This document shows positions 7,848 through 11,290 of a stretch of 11,290 nucleotides of DNA, piece by piece (position 1 is the stretch's first letter; each line of letters begins with the position of its first letter). This DNA is from Candidatus Mediterraneibacter stercorigallinarum (GTDB lineage Bacteria; Bacillota; Clostridia; Lachnospirales; Lachnospiraceae), in the NCBI GenBank assembly GCA_019116185.1, contig DXCD01000250.1, positions 1 through 11,290 on the forward strand, in the 5' to 3' direction. Position numbers and translations under genes: made by a program. Under the pieces are notes generated by a model. It saw only the letters and a program-made list of their open reading frames with translations. It searched no databases and was not told the origin of the DNA.

Positions 7848-7865
7848 ACGAAATGAATGACGCTT

Positions 7866-10697
7866 TTAACGGCGTCTGTTTTTATAAAGTTTTCTTCCGG
7901 AAATACCGGCTGCAGCCAACGCGGTCAGAAGCATGGCTGCCATGGCCATCGGTACAGCTGTATCGCCTGTCTTTATGCTGCCGCTTGTGCCGCTGCCGCC
8001 GGACGGCGTGTTATCACCCGGCTGCCGGGTGCTGTCATCTTTCTTTGAATTATAAAGCTGATCCATAGCAGCTTCAAGCTGCTGCAGCGCTGCGTCCACG
8101 GTTTCCTGATCAACGTCTTCCACGCTCACTACGGCATTTGCATTGTCAAGGGCAGCCTGTACAGCGTCAATTGCATCCTGCCCGTAATCCTCTTTGCTGA
8201 TGGACTCCAGGAAAGCAGATGCTTCATCCACTGCTGCCTGCAGTTTGGATTTATCAACTTCCTCTGTCGGCGGAGCCGCTGTCAGGAGGTCGTTGTATAC
8301 GTATTCCACAGTGATTTTATCTTTGCCGAATACGCCTGAAGCCTGAGCCGGAGTCTCCGTCAGTTCATAGCCGAGTTCTTCCATTTTATCCATAACGGAA
8401 GTTGTATAGGCTTCGCCTTCCGCGCCGTAAATGTATTCGGTCGGAGCCGCGATCGCGCCTGTCGTTGTCACGTGGCGCACTTCAACTGCACATTCATCAG
8501 GATTGATATCAGCGCGCGCATCCCCGCGGGCAATGCCGATCTCCCTGGCCGCGTCATAGATCAGCCCGATCTCATGGCCTGTCTGAACGCCCTGGTTTGA
8601 CGGGGGCACATTGATGACCAGTGTGTTATCCTGGCGCTGATATTTTTCATACCAGCTCTTGATCTGGTCAGCATTCACGCGCAGGGTATCTTCGGAGCTG
8701 TTCGTGTTCCAGAACCAGCCGTTCCCGATGATAAATGTTCCCTCGAACGGCAGATAGTAGTTTTCACCCTGATAGGTGAATACCTTCGGGTCCCCTGACT
8801 CTGCGGTATCTCTTCCGTCATATAATTTGAAGTCAGACGGGAAGTTTACGATTTCTTCGCCGCCCTGGAGTGAAGCGATGTCACGGTCGCCAAGTGTCAG
8901 GTTTACAGACATCTGGCATCCCGGCTGATAACGTTTCACCATGTCGTAGATACGCTCGTACTCCCAGCGCTCTGTGTCTTTGACCCAGCCGCCGTCGATC
9001 CAGAGCTCGCAGATGTCGCCATAATTTGTCATCAGCTCTTCGATCTGATTGTATGCGAAGTCAGTGTAAGCCTGATCCCACGCGCGCTCGTCAACATAGT
9101 TTGATTTCGGATGGTTCTGTTCCCAGTTCATATCCCAGATGGAATAATAAAGTCCCAGCTTGATTCCGTATTTGTTACATGCCTTGGCCAACTCAGCCAC
9201 TACGTCAAAGTCAGCGCCTTCATGTCCGCAGTTCGTCACTTTGTGGTCGCTGTACTTGGTGTCGAACATTGCGAAACCGTCATGATGCTTTGTGATCAGG
9301 ACTACATAATTCATGCCTGCTTCCCAGGCTGTCTTTGCCCACTGCTCGGGATCATAAGTCTCGGGATTCGGATTGAATACGGACGGGTCCTCTGTTCCGG
9401 AACCCCATTCATTATTTGTAAATGTATTTACTCCGTAATGAATGAACATGCCGTATCCGAGCTCCTGTTTCCTCAGCTGATAAGTATTCGCGGTTTCGCT
9501 CGGAATCGGTTTGATCCAGTTGGGATCGATCGGGCGCTCTTCCGTAATATATGTAGTCTCGATGGCATCCGGATCATTGTAAAGCCCGATCTCGTCCAGG
9601 TTCAGTTCATTTCCTGTCATTAAGATGCGGACATACTGTTTCGTGACTTCATCGCTGACCAGGCTGCTGGCAGACGGGATGTGTTCTGCATCCATACGCC
9701 AGTCTTCCCAGCTGGTTCCGTCATCGGATACCTGGGCGCTGATCATTGATATACGTCCGGAATAGGCTGTTGTCTCAAAAAGGATCAGCTGGTTAAAGGT
9801 CTTCGGCTGTCCCAGATCCAGTATGATCTCAAATTCGAAGCCGTCATCCTCTGTTCTGGAGGACCAGCGTGTGCCCAGGTCGCCGTCCACGGCAAATTCG
9901 ATGCCGTAGCTGTCCTGGTCGTAGGAGCCTTCATAGGTGCTGTTCGCTTCTGCTGCAGCGCCCAGCGCCAGATTCTCGCCCAGAGGCTCCAGTTCAGCCA
10001 TGGCATTTCTTAAGATGTCAGCAGCGTCATTGATCTGTCCGTCCATCATGTTTTCATTATTGTAGACTGTATTTGCGCTGGAAAGGGCAATGACAAATTC
10101 CCTGGATGACTGGATCTTATAGAGCCTTGTATCGACTGCTTCGGCCTCCGCAATGAGAGCGCCCAGTTTGTCTCTTGCGGTATCTTCTCCGCGGTTATAA
10201 AATTCAATTTCATTGACATTGATCTCGGTCTGTCCGCCGTCCATCACCACCCTGATGTGTGAAGAGGTCAAAGCCTCGTTCAGAAGCAGCTCTTCGTCAT
10301 AGATCCCGTTGTCCTTTAGATCAGAGAATGTCTGAACGTCCGTCCAGGTGCCCTCTTCGCCTGTCTCGGAAGTCTGGACCGTGACTCCCTCCATGCGCGG
10401 GCCATATATCTGAGTCTCGTAGATTTTAACGCAGTTAAAAGAGATCGGAGCGTCAAAATCAGCCTGTACCCAGCATTCTCCTGCTCCTTTTGCGGCCCAT
10501 TGGGTGGTGAGGTCCCCGTCCATGGCATGCCCCTCGTACCCCTCATAGGAAAGGCTTTCAGAAAATGTGCCGCCGCTGATATCTACTTTTTCCATTTCGG
10601 CAGCAGATACAGACGCAGGCAGAAACGGAGCTGTGGCTGTAACCGCCAGAACAGCTGCCATTGCCGTTGAAAGCCGTTTGAAATAGTGTGTCTTCAT
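7866..10697 (-). CDS. Secreted, cell-wall-anchored GH29 fucosidase-family protein with two CBM32-like domains
   Basis: This is a second surface GH29 protein of 943 residues. Parts in order: signal peptide 1-32 (cleavage after VSA); F5/8 type C (CBM32-like) domain about 41-168; FIVAR-like helical segment about 172-239; second CBM32-like domain about 240-375; GH29 barrel about 395-735 (GMFIHYGVNTF, TKHHDGFAMF, LYYSIWD, ELWIDGG with nucleophile Asp568); FIVAR about 830-890; short Gly/Ser linker; sorting signal SIKTGD from 907 with a hydrophobic helix and KNRRR tail. The acid/base Glu of the GNEAG type seen in the first fucosidase is not evident, so substrate and linkage may differ. The catalytic domain lies after the binding modules, opposite to the first fucosidase. 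ATG 10697 has AAGGAG seven bases upstream (10705-10710). It has its own promoter and terminator, so it appears monocistronic. Confidence 0.92.
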   Translation of the reverse strand: MKTHYFKRLSTAMAAVLAVTATAPFLPASVSAAEMEKVDISGGTFSESLSYEGYEGHAMDGDLTTQWAAKGAGECWVQADFDAPISFNCVKIYETQIYGPRMEGVTVQTSETGEEGTWTDVQTFSDLKDNGIYDEELLLNEALTSSHIRVVMDGGQTEINVNEIEFYNRGEDTARDKLGALIAEAEAVDTRLYKIQSSREFVIALSSANTVYNNENMMDGQINDAADILRNAMAELEPLGENLALGAAAEANSTYEGSYDQDSYGIEFAVDGDLGTRWSSRTEDDGFEFEIILDLGQPKTFNQLILFETTAYSGRISMISAQVSDDGTSWEDWRMDAEHIPSASSLVSDEVTKQYVRILMTGNELNLDEIGLYNDPDAIETTYITEERPIDPNWIKPIPSETANTYQLRKQELGYGMFIHYGVNTFTNNEWGSGTEDPSVFNPNPETYDPEQWAKTAWEAGMNYVVLITKHHDGFAMFDTKYSDHKVTNCGHEGADFDVVAELAKACNKYGIKLGLYYSIWDMNWEQNHPKSNYVDERAWDQAYTDFAYNQIEELMTNYGDICELWIDGGWVKDTERWEYERIYDMVKRYQPGCQMSVNLTLGDRDIASLQGGEEIVNFPSDFKLYDGRDTAESGDPKVFTYQGENYYLPFEGTFIIGNGWFWNTNSSEDTLRVNADQIKSWYEKYQRQDNTLVINVPPSNQGVQTGHEIGLIYDAAREIGIARGDARADINPDECAVEVRHVTTTGAIAAPTEYIYGAEGEAYTTSVMDKMEELGYELTETPAQASGVFGKDKITVEYVYNDLLTAAPPTEEVDKSKLQAAVDEASAFLESISKEDYGQDAIDAVQAALDNANAVVSVEDVDQETVDAALQQLEAAMDQLYNSKKDDSTRQPGDNTPSGGSGTSGSIKTGDTAVPMAMAAMLLTALAAAGISGRKLYKNRRR

Positions 10698-10724
10698 TCC
10701 TGCTCTCCTTTCTTTTGTGAATGA

Positions 10725-10739
10725 ATTGTGAAATACAAT
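10725..10739. promoter_or_regulatory. Operator-like inverted repeat at the transcription start
   Basis: ATTGT-N5-ACAAT is a perfect inverted repeat placed directly downstream of the predicted -10 box and over the predicted start point. A repressor bound there would block initiation. It is one of five TTGTG copies in the region. Confidence 0.4.
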
Positions 10740-10740
10740 A

Positions 10741-10768
10741 ATATTAGTCTTAAAAAATAAACTGGCAA
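10741..10768 (-). promoter_or_regulatory. Promoter of the second fucosidase gene
   Basis: Read on the minus strand, TTGCCA (10763-10768, 5/6 to consensus) is followed after 16 bases by TAATAT (10741-10746, 4/6). Transcription would start near 10734, giving a leader of about 37 bases that contains the ribosome binding site. Confidence 0.6.
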
Positions 10769-10884
10769 AATTGCAATATTGTGGAATGTATTAGAAAAAT
10801 ATTCACTTTTGTTGTGATTTTTATTGGAAAATAAAAAAATACAAGCGGAATTTGTGGAAATAGCTCAATGAAAGGAGGGTGGCC

Positions 10885-10913
10885 TTGACAGGCAAAAGTA
10901 TTTTACCATTAAA
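10885..10913 (+). promoter_or_regulatory. Possible promoter of the right-edge gene
   Basis: A perfect TTGACA at 10885-10890 is followed after 16-17 bases by a weak -10 (CATTAA/ATTAAA). TTTTACCAT occurs at 10901-10909 and again at 10921-10929, exactly 20 bases apart, and the reverse complement GGTAAAA is at 10957-10963. The arrangement looks like a repressor-bound promoter. Confidence 0.4.
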
Positions 10914-10984
10914 AACTGTTTTTTACCATGCAGTATTGCACGGACGGGATATCTGAGGTAAAATGTGCTCATAGAGGTTATAGA

Positions 10985-11290
10985 ATGAAAGATCACACAG
11001 TAATTATAGGATATCATGGAACGTGTTCCAAACATTTGAACAGTATAGTGAAATATGGTTTGGATCCGGCGAAAGTAAAGAAGAGAACGGACCATTGGCT
11101 GGGGCAGGGCATATATTTTTATAAAGATATGCAGCATGCTGAGTGGTGGGCTGAGGATCAGTGTACAAAACCATATAACAGGAATACTTATCCGATCATT
11201 TTTCGTGCCAGACTATCAGCGGAGAAAGAGCGAATCCTTGATTTAGATGAGAGCATGCAGCTCGACTTCTTTTTTGACTTTATGCTCCAG
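10985..11290 (+). CDS. Partial gene: putative ADP-ribosyltransferase (PARP/ART-like) fold protein
   Basis: The frame runs off the right edge after 102 codons. ATG 10985 has AGAGG seven bases upstream (10973-10977). The N-terminus shows the H-G-T pattern GYHGTC (His11), then a helix and I-x-x-G-L, then WLGQGIYFY (Tyr44), and HAEWWAED. His followed about 30 residues later by Tyr in a GxGxYF strand, then an A-x-W-A helix, is the layout of the H-Y-[E/other] ART superfamily, which includes PARPs and many bacterial toxins and effectors. The third catalytic residue would lie beyond the edge or further along. There is no signal peptide, so it probably acts inside the cell. It could be a toxin-antitoxin or phage-defence component, but nothing in the window shows a partner. 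The fold assignment is from pattern only. Confidence 0.6.
   Translation, partial: MKDHTVIIGYHGTCSKHLNSIVKYGLDPAKVKKRTDHWLGQGIYFYKDMQHAEWWAEDQCTKPYNRNTYPIIFRARLSAEKERILDLDESMQLDFFFDFMLQ

Noticed and set aside
10885..10956. Possible 23-codon leader peptide from TTG 10885 behind AAAGGAGGG
   Set aside because: The ribosome binding site is strong, but TTG starts are rare, TTGACA is better explained as a -35 box, and the peptide has no recognisable feature. Kept only as a possibility.
10928..10984. Upstream in-frame ATG 10928 for the edge gene
   Set aside because: No Shine-Dalgarno sequence precedes it, and the ART-like motif starts just after ATG 10985, which has AGAGG.
1..11290. CRISPR arrays, tRNA or rRNA genes, insertion sequence ends
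   Set aside because: No regularly spaced direct repeats, no tRNA-like cloverleaf or rRNA sequence and no transposase frame were seen on either strand.

Overview
This window most likely comes from a gut Firmicute of the Lachnospiraceae type. The basis is the mix of gene families, strong AGGAGG-like ribosome binding sites, TATAAT promoters, and large secreted glycosidases that end in FIVAR repeats and a KTGD-type sortase signal. I cannot name the species from the sequence alone.

Layout, left to right. (1) A 3.9-kb plus-strand gene (177-4076) encodes a secreted, wall-anchored GH29 alpha-L-fucosidase. It carries several beta-sandwich modules, a Calx-beta domain and several FIVAR helical repeats, and is followed by a strong intrinsic terminator. 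(2) At 4148, directly after that terminator, begins what looks like the 5' end of a group II intron (GUGYG start, domain I-like sequence). It stops after about 350 bases without a maturase gene or domains V/VI. (3) The intron fragment runs straight into the 3' third of a RACo/DUF4445 ASKHA gene (reductive activator of corrinoid proteins), giving a chimeric 249-codon frame. (4) pepD (5225-6682) encodes an intact M20C Xaa-His dipeptidase with its own extended -10 promoter. (5) An XdhC-family molybdenum-cofactor accessory gene (6752-7744) has its Rossmann domain first and its XdhC_CoxI domain last. (6) A bidirectional terminator separates it from a second GH29 protein on the minus strand (7866-10697), with a different architecture (CBM32-FIVAR-CBM32-GH29-FIVAR-anchor). 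(7) A divergent, AT-rich regulatory region follows. (8) A partial plus-strand gene at the right edge resembles an ADP-ribosyltransferase/PARP-like fold.

How the genes fit together. The two fucosidases probably act on the cell surface on host mucin or milk-type fucosylated glycans. Their sorting signals differ, and only the first has both catalytic residues readily placed. Between them lie unrelated housekeeping or accessory genes, with a scar where an intron fragment meets a decapitated ASKHA gene. The points most worth checking are this intron/ASKHA junction, the PARP-like edge gene, the TTGTG repeat cluster upstream of the second fucosidase, and the domain order of the XdhC protein. I did not find an obvious new multigene system here.
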